Shown here in pieces: positions 25,943 through 34,553 of a stretch of 64,000 nucleotides of DNA. A model generated the notes under the pieces. That model saw nothing but the letters and a program-made list of their open reading frames with translations, searched no databases and was not told where the DNA came from. This stretch comes from Mycobacterium colombiense CECT 3035 (GTDB taxonomy: Bacteria; Actinomycetota; Actinomycetes; Mycobacteriales; Mycobacteriaceae). The position numbers were made by a program, and so were the translations under genes. Location of the stretch: assembly GCF_002105755.1 (NCBI RefSeq), contig NZ_CP020821.1, forward strand, positions 3,472,001 through 3,536,000, written 5' to 3'. Position 1 is the first letter of the stretch, and every line of letters begins with the position of its first letter.

Positions 25943-27141
25943 TGGCCGGTGCAGGGCCAAACCTTGCTGCGGTACTAGGTACCGGACAGACGAAGTACGT
26001 CGCCAAACGCCAAGACGTTTCGATGAACGGCCTGGTGCGCGAGGCGATCGACCGGGCGCTGGCCGACTCCGGCAGCACCTTCGACGACATCGATGCCGTG
26101 GTGGTCGGCAAGGCGCCGGACTTCTTCGAGGGCGTCATGATGCCCGAGCTGTTCATGGCCGACGCCATGGGCGCCACCGGCAAGCCGCTGATCCGCGTGC
26201 ACACCGCGGGATCGGTCGGTGGGTCCACCGGGGTGGTGGCCGCCAGCCTGGTGCAGTCCGGCAAGTACCGGCGGGTGCTCGCGATGGCCTGGGAGAAGCA
26301 GTCGGAATCAAACGCCATGTGGGCGTTGTCGATTCCGATTCCGTTCATCAAGCCGGTGGGTGCCGGCGCCGGCGGCTACTTCGCCCCGCACGTGCGCTCG
26401 TACATCCGCCGTTCGGGGGCACCGTTGAACATCGGTGCCATTGTCGCGGTCAAGGACCGGCTCAACGGCAGCAAGAACCCGTTGGCGCACCTGCACCAGC
26501 CCGACATCACGGTCGAGAAGGTGATGTCGTCGCCGATGCTGTGGGACCCGATCCGTTACGACGAGACCTGCCCGTCGTCCGACGGTGCCGCCGCGGTTGT
26601 GATCGGCAACGAGGAGGCCGCCGAAGCCCGCTTGGCGCAAGGACATCCGGTGGCCTGGATTCATGCCACCGCGTTGCGCACCGAGCCGCTGCAGTTCTCC
26701 GGGCGCGACCAGGTCAGCCCGCAGGCCGGCCGCGATGCGGCCGCGGCGCTGTGGAAAGCCGCGGGCATCGAGAGCCCGATCGACGAGATCGACGCCGCGG
26801 AGATCTACGTGCCGTTCTCCTGGTTCGAGCCGATGTGGTTGGAAAACCTCGGCTTTGCCGCCGAGGGCGAAGGCTGGAAACTCACCGAAGCCGGCGAAAC
26901 CAGGATCGGCGGCCGGCTGCCGGTGAACCCCTCGGGCGGCGTGCTGTCGTCGAACCCGATCGGCGCCTCCGGCCTGATTCGCTTCGCAGAGGCGGCCATT
27001 CAGGTGATGGGCAAGGGTGGCGACCACCAGGTGCCGGGCGCGCGAAAGGCGTTGGGTCACGCGTACGGCGGTGGCTCGCAGTACTACTCGATGTGGGTGG
27101 TGGGCGCCGATAAGCCCGCGGCCCAGAAGGTCGATGCGTGA
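25942..27141 (+). CDS. ltp3: Ltp3, thiolase-like retro-aldolase
   Basis: Second thiolase-like protein of the pair, 399 residues, ATG overlapping the ltp4 stop by one base. Fold landmarks are VVVGKAPDFFEGVMMPELFMADAMG, VHTAGSVGGSTGVVAASLV (a serine region where thiolases have Cys), and the C-terminal LPVNPSGGVLSSNPIGASGLIRFAEAAIQV. Like Ltp2 and Ltp4 it is expected to cleave a steroid side-chain beta-hydroxyacyl-CoA, with a DUF35 partner. Its stop overlaps the GTG of the next gene, so that gene is co-translated. Confidence 0.88.
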   Translation: MAGAGPNLAAVLGTGQTKYVAKRQDVSMNGLVREAIDRALADSGSTFDDIDAVVVGKAPDFFEGVMMPELFMADAMGATGKPLIRVHTAGSVGGSTGVVAASLVQSGKYRRVLAMAWEKQSESNAMWALSIPIPFIKPVGAGAGGYFAPHVRSYIRRSGAPLNIGAIVAVKDRLNGSKNPLAHLHQPDITVEKVMSSPMLWDPIRYDETCPSSDGAAAVVIGNEEAAEARLAQGHPVAWIHATALRTEPLQFSGRDQVSPQAGRDAAAALWKAAGIESPIDEIDAAEIYVPFSWFEPMWLENLGFAAEGEGWKLTEAGETRIGGRLPVNPSGGVLSSNPIGASGLIRFAEAAIQVMGKGGDHQVPGARKALGHAYGGGSQYYSMWVVGADKPAAQKVDA

Positions 27142-27545
27142 GCGCGCATCCCGCGCACGAGGCGGGCCGCCGCTCCCGTGAGGCGGTGGCTGCCCGGGAC
27201 AAGGACGCCTGGCTGTCGGTGTTCGCCGACGACGCCATCGTCGAGGACCCGATCGGGCCTTCGGTCTTCGACCCCGAAGGCCTGGGGCACCGCGGCCGCG
27301 ACGCGATCTCGGCGTTCTGGGACAAGGCGATTGCCCCCACCACGAAGATCGAGTTCTTCTTCCGCGACACGTATCAATGCGGCAATGAGGAAGCCAACGT
27401 GGGGCACATCCTCATCACGACCGGTGAGTACCAGACGACCGCCGAGGGCGTCTTCACCTACCGAGTCAATGCCGAGGGCCAGATGACGGCGCTGCGCGCC
27501 TACTGGGAGATGGAACGCGCGGCGGCCAACACGCGCAAGGTTTAG
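27138..27545 (+). CDS. NTF2-like (SnoaL/ketosteroid-isomerase fold) protein
   Basis: A 135-residue protein of the NTF2-like superfamily: SREAVAARDKDAWLSVFADDAIVEDPIGP is the typical first helix and strand, followed by GHRGRDAISAFWDKAI and a beta-sheet ending in RAYWEMERA. Ketosteroid isomerases have this fold, and this gene is the last in the KstR-controlled DUF35-ltp4-ltp3 operon (GTG overlapping the ltp3 stop). A steroid isomerase or dehydratase role is therefore possible but unproven. M. tuberculosis does not have a recognised counterpart at this place as far as I recall. The stop overlaps that of the convergent carbonic-anhydrase-like gene. Confidence 0.8.
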   Translation: MSAHPAHEAGRRSREAVAARDKDAWLSVFADDAIVEDPIGPSVFDPEGLGHRGRDAISAFWDKAIAPTTKIEFFFRDTYQCGNEEANVGHILITTGEYQTTAEGVFTYRVNAEGQMTALRAYWEMERAAANTRKV

Positions 27546-28066
27546 AGCGGTTCCAGCCCGGCCAGATGCCGCTGGGCGAGCTCACGGTAGGCCTGCGGGT
27601 TCACCTTGACCCACATCTCGGCGCCCGTCCCGGCGACCGGTCCCCTGATCTGCGCCGGTGCGCCGACGGCGAGCATCCCGGCCGGAATCTGGGTTCCGGC
27701 CGTCACCAACGAATGCGCCGCGACCAGGCTGCGCGCGCCGATCACCGCACCGTCCAGAACGGTGGCGTGGTTCGCGATCAGCGCCTCCTGCCCGACGTGC
27801 ACCCCATGAATGACGCACAGATGCGCGACCGTCGCCCCAGGACCGATGTCGACCGGGATACCGGGAGGCGCGTGCAAGACCGACCCGTCTTGGACGTTGG
27901 CCCCCTCGCGCACCACAATGGGCCCGTAGTCTCCGCGCAGTACGGCGTTGAACCAGACCGAGGCCCCCGCCTCCACCACGACGTCGCCGATCAGCGTGGC
28001 CGTCGGGGCCACGAAAGCGGTGGGATCGACCCGTGGCGCGCGGCCCTCGAACGCAAACAGCGGCAT
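27542..28066 (-). CDS. Gamma-class carbonic anhydrase-like protein
   Basis: Left-handed beta-helix protein of 174 residues, the same length as Rv3525c. Hexapeptide repeats run through most of the chain (VAPTATLIGDVVVEAGASVWFNAVL onward). The zinc-ligand histidines of gamma carbonic anhydrases are seen in AHLCVIHG and IANHATV. Whether it hydrates CO2 or uses the fold as an acyltransferase is not decided by sequence. It is convergent with the NTF2-like gene and divergent from kshA, so the KstR site at 28138 may affect it. Confidence 0.87.
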   Translation of the reverse strand: MPLFAFEGRAPRVDPTAFVAPTATLIGDVVVEAGASVWFNAVLRGDYGPIVVREGANVQDGSVLHAPPGIPVDIGPGATVAHLCVIHGVHVGQEALIANHATVLDGAVIGARSLVAAHSLVTAGTQIPAGMLAVGAPAQIRGPVAGTGAEMWVKVNPQAYRELAQRHLAGLEPL

Positions 28067-28137
28067 CGTTTAGATATACCTCAGCGCGCATATGTCATGG
28101 CCAGGCTCGCCGTCGTTGCGCGCCCCCGCCGCAAAAC

Positions 28138-28151
28138 TGTAACGTGTTCTA
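28138..28151. promoter_or_regulatory. KstR operator upstream of kshA
   Basis: TGTAACGTGTTCTA, full consensus, 30 bases before the kshA GTG and 71 bases from the divergent start at 28066. kshA has a GGAGGTGA ribosome-binding site downstream of the operator. Confidence 0.9.
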
Positions 28152-28181
28152 GTTAGAGGCCCAGCGAGTTGGAGGTGACAG

Positions 28182-29342
28182 GTGAGTACCGACACCAAGG
28201 CGGTCGGCATCCGGGAAATCGATCCCGGCGACTTGCCGACCAGATACGCGCGCGGCTGGCACTGCCTGGGCGTTGCCCAGGACTTCCGGGACGGTAAGCC
28301 GCATTCCATCGAGGCGTTCGGCACCAAGCTGGTGGTGTTCGCCGACTCGCAGGGGGACATCAAGGTCCTCGACGGCTACTGCCGCCACATGGGCGGGGAC
28401 CTGTCGGAGGGCACCATCAAGGGCGACGAAGTGGCCTGCCCGTTCCACGACTGGCGCTGGGGCGGCGACGGCCGCTGCAAGCTGGTCCCCTACGCCAAGC
28501 GCACGCCCAAGACGGCGCGGACCCGGTCGTGGAGCACCGACGTGCGCGGCGGCCTGCTGTTCGTCTGGCACGACCACGAGAACAATCCGCCGGACCCCGC
28601 CGTGCGCATCCCGGACATTCCGGAATCGCACAGCGACGAATGGACCGACTGGCGCTGGAACAGCATCCTCATCGAGGGGTCCAACTGCCGCGACATCATC
28701 GACAACGTCACCGACATGGCGCACTTCTTCTACATCCATTTCGGGTTGCCGACGTACTTCAAGAACGTCTTCGAGGGCCACATCGCCTCGCAGTACCTGC
28801 ACAATGTGGGCCGGCCCGACGTCAACGACCTCGGCACCTCGTACGGTGAGGCGCACCTGGACTCGGAGGCGTCCTACTTCGGGCCGTCGTTCATGATCAA
28901 CTGGCTGCACAACAGCTACGGCGGCTATAAGGCCGAGTCCATCCTGATCAACTGCCACTACCCGGTGACCCAGAACTCGTTCGTGCTGCAGTGGGGCGTC
29001 ATCGTCGAAAAGCCCAAGGGCATGGACGAAAAGATGACGGACAAGCTGTCGAAGGTCTTCACCGAGGGCGTCAGCAAGGGCTTCCTGCAGGACGTCGAGA
29101 TCTGGAAGCACAAGACCCGCATCGACAACCCGCTGCTGGTCGAGGAGGACGGCGCGGTCTACCAGCTGCGCCGCTGGTACCAACAGTTCTATGTCGATGT
29201 CGCCGACATCCAGCCGGAGATGGTGGAGCGCTTCGAGATCGAGGTGGACACCACCCGCGCCAACGAGTACTGGAACGCCGAGGTCGAGCAGAATCTCCAG
29301 GCGGCCAAGGACTCCGAAGACGTTCCGGTGGAACAACACTAG
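28182..29342 (+). CDS. kshA: KshA, oxygenase subunit of 3-ketosteroid 9-alpha-hydroxylase
   Basis: Rieske oxygenase, 386 residues, the same length as M. tuberculosis KshA. The Rieske cluster motif is C-R-H then sixteen residues then C-P-F-H (about residues 67-88). The mononuclear iron site is in DNVTDMAHFFYIHF (Asp and two His). With its reductase KshB (not in this window) it hydroxylates C9 of ADD/AD; together with KstD this opens ring B. It starts at GTG 28182 after GGAGGTGA and is followed six bases later by the cysteine-motif gene. Confidence 0.95.
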   Translation: MSTDTKAVGIREIDPGDLPTRYARGWHCLGVAQDFRDGKPHSIEAFGTKLVVFADSQGDIKVLDGYCRHMGGDLSEGTIKGDEVACPFHDWRWGGDGRCKLVPYAKRTPKTARTRSWSTDVRGGLLFVWHDHENNPPDPAVRIPDIPESHSDEWTDWRWNSILIEGSNCRDIIDNVTDMAHFFYIHFGLPTYFKNVFEGHIASQYLHNVGRPDVNDLGTSYGEAHLDSEASYFGPSFMINWLHNSYGGYKAESILINCHYPVTQNSFVLQWGVIVEKPKGMDEKMTDKLSKVFTEGVSKGFLQDVEIWKHKTRIDNPLLVEEDGAVYQLRRWYQQFYVDVADIQPEMVERFEIEVDTTRANEYWNAEVEQNLQAAKDSEDVPVEQH

Positions 29343-29348
29343 GGAATC

Positions 29349-29798
29349 ATGGCCGACGATCAGCCGAAGGTACCTGACGTCGATCAGCTTGCGCGGTCGA
29401 TGTTGTTGCTGCACGGCGATCACCACGACCACGACGACAAGCCCGTCGCAGGCGGCGGGTCTGGATCCTGGTCGAAGTCAAGGGATTTCGCCAACGACCC
29501 ACAGCGCGCCGCGGCGGTCGCCGAAGCCAGCCGCGCCGACCGCGAGCGCTACCTGAGCTCAGGTCTGTTGCCGGTGGACTGCCGGTTCTGCCACGTGCGG
29601 GTCACCGTTCGCCGGCTCGGGCCGGGGCACACCGCGGTGCAGTGGAACACCGAAGCGTGGCAGCGCTGCGCGTACTTCACCGAGGTGCGCGAGTCCGGGG
29701 GCGACACCGCACGGACGAAATCGTGCCCGAAACTCGGCGACAGCATCGAACATGCGGTCGCCGAGGGGTATCTCGACCATCAGCCCGACGAGGACTGA
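29349..29798 (+). CDS. Conserved protein with a CxxC...C...C cysteine pattern
   Basis: A 149-residue protein of the same length as Rv3527, of unknown function. A His/Asp-rich N-terminal stretch (HGDHHDHDDK, about 23-32) and four cysteines (CRFC, then WQRCAYF, then KSCPK) suggest metal or Fe-S binding. It follows kshA by six bases in the same operon, so it may help KshA assembly or electron transfer; that is an inference from position only. The 29799-29977 stretch after it holds a hairpin and no ORF. Confidence 0.8.
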   Translation: MADDQPKVPDVDQLARSMLLLHGDHHDHDDKPVAGGGSGSWSKSRDFANDPQRAAAVAEASRADRERYLSSGLLPVDCRFCHVRVTVRRLGPGHTAVQWNTEAWQRCAYFTEVRESGGDTARTKSCPKLGDSIEHAVAEGYLDHQPDED

Positions 29799-29864
29799 GC
29801 GGACGACCCGCGCGGCCCGCGTCTGGCCCGCGCCGCGTCGGCCCCGCGGCGGCTATTGGTGTTG

Positions 29865-29933
29865 TGCCCGCCTTGCAGCGACAAAGCAATCGAGCCGCGG
29901 GCGGTCCTAGGAGTTGTCGCTGAGAGGCGGGCA
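29865..29933. repeat. Long inverted repeat between two convergent genes
   Basis: Arms 29865-29884 and 29914-29933 (20 bases each) pair except for two central positions, with GCCCGCCT and CAGCGACAA shared. A 29-base loop separates them. It lies between the convergent gene ends at 29798 and 29978 and could serve as a bidirectional terminator or be a short palindromic repeat element. A TTTGTCGC motif recurs just after it. Confidence 0.65.
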
Positions 29934-29977
29934 AAAGCCATGCCCGCCTACCCGGAAACCTTTGTCGCGCCCGCGAC

Positions 29978-31123
29978 TTACAGGCCCGCGAACCGCTCCT
30001 TGACCGTTTCGGTGCTGAGGCCGTAGTCGGCCAGCGAGTAGGTGTGCTTGGGTGCCCGCGGGCCGGACTGGCTTTCGGCGTGCGTCTTTTCCATGGCCGC
30101 CTTGGCCTCTTCGGTCAACGTCAGGCCGAAGTGGCGGTAGATGTCGGCCACCGTGCCCATCGGGTCGGCGATCAACTCTTTGTAGTCCACGTCGTAGAAC
30201 TGCGAGGGGCTGTATTGGACCCGCGCGGTGTTGAACCGCTCGAGGCCCCGCGACCAGGTTTCCATTGCGTCAGCACCGATTTGGGCGCCGGTGAACGTGT
30301 TCGACCATCCCTCGGCGGTGTGCTGGGCCAGCGAGCACATCGAGGCCATGATCGTCTCGACCGGACGATGGGTCTGGATCACCAATGCGTCGGGATAGGT
30401 CGCCATCAACGCGTCCAGCGCGAACAGGTGGCTGGGATTCTTCAGCACCCATCGCTTGTCGGCGTCGTTGAGTCCGATCAGCTGAAGGTTGCGGCGATGG
30501 CGCTGATATGACGGCGTCCAGTCCTGCCGGGACAGCCATTGCGAGTAGGTGGGCAGGTGCGCCAACGTCTCGTAGGACGCCGAATGCAGCGATTGCCGCA
30601 GCAGCTGCCAACACTCCTCCAGCTCGTACGCCGCCATGAAATGCAGACCCGTGTAGTCCGGATTTTCGGCATGGTGCTTGTTGAACTGAGCGTTCAGCTG
30701 GCTGTAAAACGGGTTGGAGTCCCAGGTTTCACGAGGCGGACGCGGCTGCGGAAATTCCGCCAGCCAGAGGTGCAGACCCTGGTGCGCGGGGTCGGCGCCG
30801 AGCAGCCGGTGCAAGGCGGTGGTGCCCGTGCGCACCAGCCCGGTGACGAAGATCGGCCGCTCGATGACGACGTCCGCATGCTGCGGGTATTGCTTCCAGG
30901 CGGCTTCGGAAAGCAGCCTGGCCACCAGCGCACCGCGCAGGAAGAACCTATTCATCTTGCTGCCCAGCGGCGTCAGGTCGGCGTCGCGCCGGTAGGAGTC
31001 CAGCAGCACTTCCAGCGCTTCGAGGTAGTTGTCGCCATTACTACCGAAATCGTCCAGCCCGATCATCTTGCTGGCCGAAGCCTTCAGGTCGTCAACGGTG
31101 CCGACATCGGTGCGTTCTGCCAT
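29978..31123 (-). CDS. Sulfotransferase-like protein
   Basis: PAPS-dependent sulfotransferase fold, 381 residues, syntenic with Rv3529c. The phosphosulfate-binding loop is VTGLVRTGTTALHRLLG (about 90-106) and the second PAPS region is ALVIQTHRPVETIMASMCSL. The acceptor is unknown; steroids or envelope lipids are both conceivable. ATG 31123 overlaps the stop of the SDR gene. The longer reading up to 32062 passes through the SDR gene in another frame and is rejected. Third gene of the 33029-to-29978 operon. Confidence 0.85.
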   Translation of the reverse strand: MAERTDVGTVDDLKASASKMIGLDDFGSNGDNYLEALEVLLDSYRRDADLTPLGSKMNRFFLRGALVARLLSEAAWKQYPQHADVVIERPIFVTGLVRTGTTALHRLLGADPAHQGLHLWLAEFPQPRPPRETWDSNPFYSQLNAQFNKHHAENPDYTGLHFMAAYELEECWQLLRQSLHSASYETLAHLPTYSQWLSRQDWTPSYQRHRRNLQLIGLNDADKRWVLKNPSHLFALDALMATYPDALVIQTHRPVETIMASMCSLAQHTAEGWSNTFTGAQIGADAMETWSRGLERFNTARVQYSPSQFYDVDYKELIADPMGTVADIYRHFGLTLTEEAKAAMEKTHAESQSGPRAPKHTYSLADYGLSTETVKERFAGL

Positions 31124-31905
31124 CAGGTGTGGTACTCCCCGCAATTGACGTCCAGCGTCTGCCCGGTGATGCCGCTGGACAGGTCGCTGGCCATGAACAG
31201 GATCGCCGAGGCCACCTCGTCCTCGGTGGGCAGCCGCTTCAGGTCGGAGCCGGCCGCGGTGGCCGCATAGATCTCCTCGGCCGTGGTGCCGTACTTGCCG
31301 GCTTGGTGGTTGAAGTAGCCCTGCAGTGTCTCGCCCCAGATGTAGCCGGGTGCAACGGAATTGACGCGGATCCCCTGCTCGCCCAGCTCGGTGGCCAGCG
31401 AATGCGACATGGACAGCAGCGCGGATTTGGCCATCTTGTAGGCGCCGTACTTCGCCTGCGAGTGCCGCAGCACCATGGAGTTGACGTTGACGATCGAGCC
31501 CTTCGACTCGGCCAGCGCCGGGGTGAACCCCTGGATGAGCCGCAGTGCGCCGAGCGCGCTGAGTTCGATCGCGTCGCGGATATGCTGAAAGCTGGTGCCC
31601 GAGAACGGTTTCAGCGACGGCACCCGGAACGCGTTGTTGATCAGCACGTCGACCTTGCCGTAGGCCTCCAAGGTGGCGTCGACCAGGTTGCTCACCTGGT
31701 CGTCCTCCGTGATGTCGGTGCGCACCGTCGTCGCACGGCCGCCGAGGTCGGCGATCTGCTTGGCGACGTCGTCCAGGCGTTCCGGTGTACGCGCCGCCAG
31801 CACCAGATCGGCGCCTTCGCGTGTGCATCGGTGCGCCAGCGTGGTGCCCAGACCGGGGCCGACGCCGCTGATCACCACCACCTTGCCGTCGAGCAACTTC
31901 GTCAT
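31123..31905 (-). CDS. Short-chain dehydrogenase/reductase
   Basis: SDR of 260 residues, syntenic with Rv3530c. The cofactor motif GVGPGLGT (about 15-22), the INNA motif and the catalytic pair in YGAYKMAKSA are present, and the C-terminus is ITGQTLDVNCGEYH. Substrate unknown. It lies between the gene for a conserved hypothetical and the sulfotransferase gene, with overlapping stop/start codons on both sides, in a KstR-controlled minus-strand operon. Confidence 0.85.
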   Translation of the reverse strand: MTKLLDGKVVVISGVGPGLGTTLAHRCTREGADLVLAARTPERLDDVAKQIADLGGRATTVRTDITEDDQVSNLVDATLEAYGKVDVLINNAFRVPSLKPFSGTSFQHIRDAIELSALGALRLIQGFTPALAESKGSIVNVNSMVLRHSQAKYGAYKMAKSALLSMSHSLATELGEQGIRVNSVAPGYIWGETLQGYFNHQAGKYGTTAEEIYAATAAGSDLKRLPTEDEVASAILFMASDLSSGITGQTLDVNCGEYHT

Positions 31906-33029
31906 CCCAGCATCCTCGCCTGAATCTGTTGGTGGCGCAGCGCGATCCGGGCTCGCCAGTCGTCCTCTGAAATCTTGTTCTGATCGAAATACGGCAACGC
32001 GGCCGGAACCTTGTCGATGTCGACCACCTCGACCGTAGGGCCGTCGGCGTCGGTGAGCTCACGCGACACCCGCTGCCAGCGAAACTGCAGGAAGCCCCGC
32101 CGATGGCCGAGAGTCTCGACCCAGTTGGTCACCCCCGGGTTCTGGTCGGCGACGACGATGCGCACCTTGCCGTCCGGATCCGCCTGTGCCTGAGTGTTGT
32201 TCAGCGAGGTCTGGTGGTTGATGTAGTCCAGCGAGATGTACCAGAGGCTGCCCAGCTGGAAGCCGAGGTAGGGCGCGTCGCTGACCGGGATGGTGATCAC
32301 CATCGCCTGATCGGGCCGCAGGTCGAAGTGCCCGACCGAGGAGTATTGGGTGGCCAGGCCGCCCGGAGTCAGCCGCGGCGGGACCATGGTGTTGACCGGG
32401 AGGTCGAGATAGAACCACTGCGGGAACTGCAGCCACGTCTTCACCCGTTGCACCAACTGCTTTGCCGCTGTGGCATAACGCTTTTCGATGAGCTGACGGG
32501 TCAATGGAGGCGGTGCGGTGCCCGCCGTGTCCGTGCGGGCGATGGCCAGCGTGCCCCGCTGCGCCGACCAGTCGCCGTACACCTCGCGGATCACCAACTG
32601 CCCGGGACTCGTCGGCCGCACCCGCCACTCGAAGCTACCGTCGGGCGCTATCTCGAGCTCGCGGTCGTCGAACGCGGCCTGGCTGACGGGCACGAAGTCG
32701 TCGGTGTACTCGCCGCCGAGCAACTGGAAACTCAGGTCGGTGGTGGTACCGCGCCTCCCGGTGACCACGTACTCGTGGCCGGCGTGCACCCGGGTACCGA
32801 AGTAGAGGGTGTCGGGATTGTCCAGGCCCATCTTGGTGAAGGGCCCGGTGCCCGACTGCAGGAAGGGATGGTCGCGGTCGTAGTCCACGGCCAGATGGAT
32901 GCAGCCCGAGATACAGCCGGCTAGGTACTGCATCCCTTCGAGCAGGTCGGCTTCGGTCTCGATGAACGGCGCGTCGGCCACCAACTGCTCGGCCTCTGCG
33001 ATCGCAGCGGTAAGGGGATCAGAGATCAC
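31902..33029 (-). CDS. Conserved hypothetical protein (Rv3531c-like)
   Basis: A 375-residue protein matching Rv3531c in length and place. No catalytic motif is recognised. It has few hydrophobic stretches and no signal peptide, so it is probably cytosolic. Segments such as GLDNPDTLYFGTRVHAGHEYVVTGRRG and the C-terminal LQFRWQRVSRELTDADGPTVEVVDIDKVPAALPYF recall the DUF1214-type proteins, but I am not sure. First gene of the SDR-sulfotransferase operon. GTG start at 33029, ten bases after the KstR operator. Confidence 0.8.
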   Translation of the reverse strand: MISDPLTAAIAEAEQLVADAPFIETEADLLEGMQYLAGCISGCIHLAVDYDRDHPFLQSGTGPFTKMGLDNPDTLYFGTRVHAGHEYVVTGRRGTTTDLSFQLLGGEYTDDFVPVSQAAFDDRELEIAPDGSFEWRVRPTSPGQLVIREVYGDWSAQRGTLAIARTDTAGTAPPPLTRQLIEKRYATAAKQLVQRVKTWLQFPQWFYLDLPVNTMVPPRLTPGGLATQYSSVGHFDLRPDQAMVITIPVSDAPYLGFQLGSLWYISLDYINHQTSLNNTQAQADPDGKVRIVVADQNPGVTNWVETLGHRRGFLQFRWQRVSRELTDADGPTVEVVDIDKVPAALPYFDQNKISEDDWRARIALRHQQIQARMLG

Positions 33030-33039
33030 GCCTAGACGC

Positions 33040-33053
33040 TAGAACGTGTTCTA
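33040..33053. promoter_or_regulatory. KstR operator upstream of the Rv3531c-like gene
   Basis: TAGAACGTGTTCTA, full palindromic consensus, ten bases from the GTG at 33029. It serves the minus-strand operon 33029-29978. It lies downstream of the haemophore-like gene, which therefore is not directly controlled by it. Confidence 0.9.
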
Positions 33054-33117
33054 CTTTTTCGTCAATGGCGAACATTCCCGCGCGTCGGCCGGGACGTTCA
33101 ACGACGATGCCGACTCA

Positions 33118-33429
33118 CTACGGTGGGCAGGAGTGGGACAGGTCGATCAGGTGCTGGCGGACGTCGGGATGCCGGTTGAGGTAGTCGATGACGTTGCCGT
33201 TGCCGCCCTCGGCCTGCGACCTGGCCTGCAGCTGCTGGTGAAGGTCGGGATGCTTCTGCAGGTACGAGTCGATGGAGGAACCCACGTCCTGATTGCATTG
33301 CGGAGCCGCGCTGGCTATGCCCGCGACGGGTAGCGCGATCACCGTTGCGGCGGTAGCGGTCATCAGCCCCCCGGCGAGCAGGCCGTACAGCCCGCGGCGA
33401 CGGGCGCCGACTGTGTTGGATGTGCTCAT
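33118..33429 (-). CDS. Secreted haemophore-like protein
   Basis: A 103-residue protein with a clear signal peptide (residues 1-42, GLLAGGLMTATAATVIALPVAGIASA) and a small mature helical domain with two cysteines (Cys45 and Cys101). The repeated SYLQKHPDLHQQLQ and DYLNRHPDVRQHLIDL segments are typical of the mycobacterial haemophore family to which Rv0203 belongs, so haem binding is likely. It is 62 bases downstream of hsaF on the same strand. In M. tuberculosis PPE61 and PPE62 occupy this place. ATG 33429 is chosen; upstream in-frame codons lie inside hsaF. Confidence 0.75.
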   Translation of the reverse strand: MSTSNTVGARRRGLYGLLAGGLMTATAATVIALPVAGIASAAPQCNQDVGSSIDSYLQKHPDLHQQLQARSQAEGGNGNVIDYLNRHPDVRQHLIDLSHSCPP

Positions 33430-33491
33430 GACGGCCAGGTTACTCGCGATAGCTTTGCGCCGCCTGTGTGCGCTTAGGGCGAAGCGGCCGG

Positions 33492-34553
33492 TCAGTGTGG
33501 GGCTGTGGCGCCGTTTTCTTGTTCGCGTTTGATTTCTAGGGCGATGTCGATGAGTTGGTCTTCTTGGCCGCCGATGAGTTTGCGCTGGCCGGCGCGGTGT
33601 AGGAGTTGGTGGGCGGGTACGCCGTAGCGTTCGGATTGGCGGATGGCGTGTTTGAGGAAGCTGGAATATACCCCGGAGTAGCCCATGATCAGGGCGTTGC
33701 GGTCGAGTAGGCACTCGGCGGGCATGGCCGGGGCGACGACTTCTTCGGCGGCGTCGGCGATGTCGAAGAAATCGATGCCGGTCTTGACGCCGATCTTGTC
33801 GAACACCCCGATGAGGGCCTCGACGGGCGCGTTGCCCGCACCGGCGCCGAACCGGCGGCACGAGCCGTCGATCTGCTTGGCCCCGGCGCGGACGGCCTCC
33901 ACGCTGTTGGCCACCCCGAGGCCGAGGTTTTCGTGGCCGTGGAAGCCGACTTGGGCGTCGTCGCCGAGTTCGGCGACCAGCGCGGCGACCCGGTCACGCA
34001 CGCCCTCGAGGACCAGCGCTCCGGCCGAATCGACCACATACACGCACTGGCAGCCCGCGTCGGCCATGATGCGGGCCTGGGCGGCCAGCTTCTCCGGTGA
34101 GATGGTGTGGCTCATCATCAAGAACCCGACGGTTTCTAGGCCGAGTTCGCGGGCCAGCCCGAAGTGCTGGATCGACACGTCGGCCTCGGTGCAGTGCGTG
34201 GCGATCCGGCAGATCTCCCCGCCGTTGTTCTGGGCCTCTTTGATGTCTTCTTTGGTGCCCACCCCGGGCAGCATCAAAAAGGCGATCTTGGCCGCTTTGG
34301 CGGTCTGGGCGGCGAGCTTGATCAGCTCCTGTTCGGGGGTCTTGGAGAACCCGTAGTTAAAGCTCGACCCACCCAGCCCGTCGCCGTGGGTGACCTCGAT
34401 GACCGGCACCCCCGCGGTGTCCAGGGCGGCCACGATCGCGCCCACTTCGTCTTTGGTGAACTGGTGGCGCTTGTGGTGGGAGCCGTCGCGCAACGACGTG
34501 TCGGTCAGCCGGATGTCCCAGACCGGATCGAAGAAAATGTCTTGGGTGCTCAT
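33492..34553 (-). CDS. hsaF: HsaF, 4-hydroxy-2-oxo acid aldolase
   Basis: DmpG/HsaF-type aldolase, 353 residues. It has the N-terminal [17 protein letters not shown] with the active-site Arg-Asp pair, the metal-binding HGHENLGLG, and a C-terminal domain that contacts the dehydrogenase partner. It cleaves 4-hydroxy-2-oxohexanoate, made from the A/B rings, into pyruvate and propanal, which is channelled to HsaG. The start overlaps hsaG by four bases. In its last 60 codons A-ending codons such as CAA, CTA and AAA are frequent, unlike its neighbours. Confidence 0.94.
   Translation of the reverse strand: MSTQDIFFDPVWDIRLTDTSLRDGSHHKRHQFTKDEVGAIVAALDTAGVPVIEVTHGDGLGGSSFNYGFSKTPEQELIKLAAQTAKAAKIAFLMLPGVGTKEDIKEAQNNGGEICRIATHCTEADVSIQHFGLARELGLETVGFLMMSHTISPEKLAAQARIMADAGCQCVYVVDSAGALVLEGVRDRVAALVAELGDDAQVGFHGHENLGLGVANSVEAVRAGAKQIDGSCRRFGAGAGNAPVEALIGVFDKIGVKTGIDFFDIADAAEEVVAPAMPAECLLDRNALIMGYSGVYSSFLKHAIRQSERYGVPAHQLLHRAGQRKLIGGQEDQLIDIALEIKREQENGATAPH

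Noticed and set aside
30000..32062. 694-codon frame covering the sulfotransferase and part of the SDR gene
   Set aside because: Only the last 381 codons match a protein family; the beginning lies out of frame inside the SDR gene.
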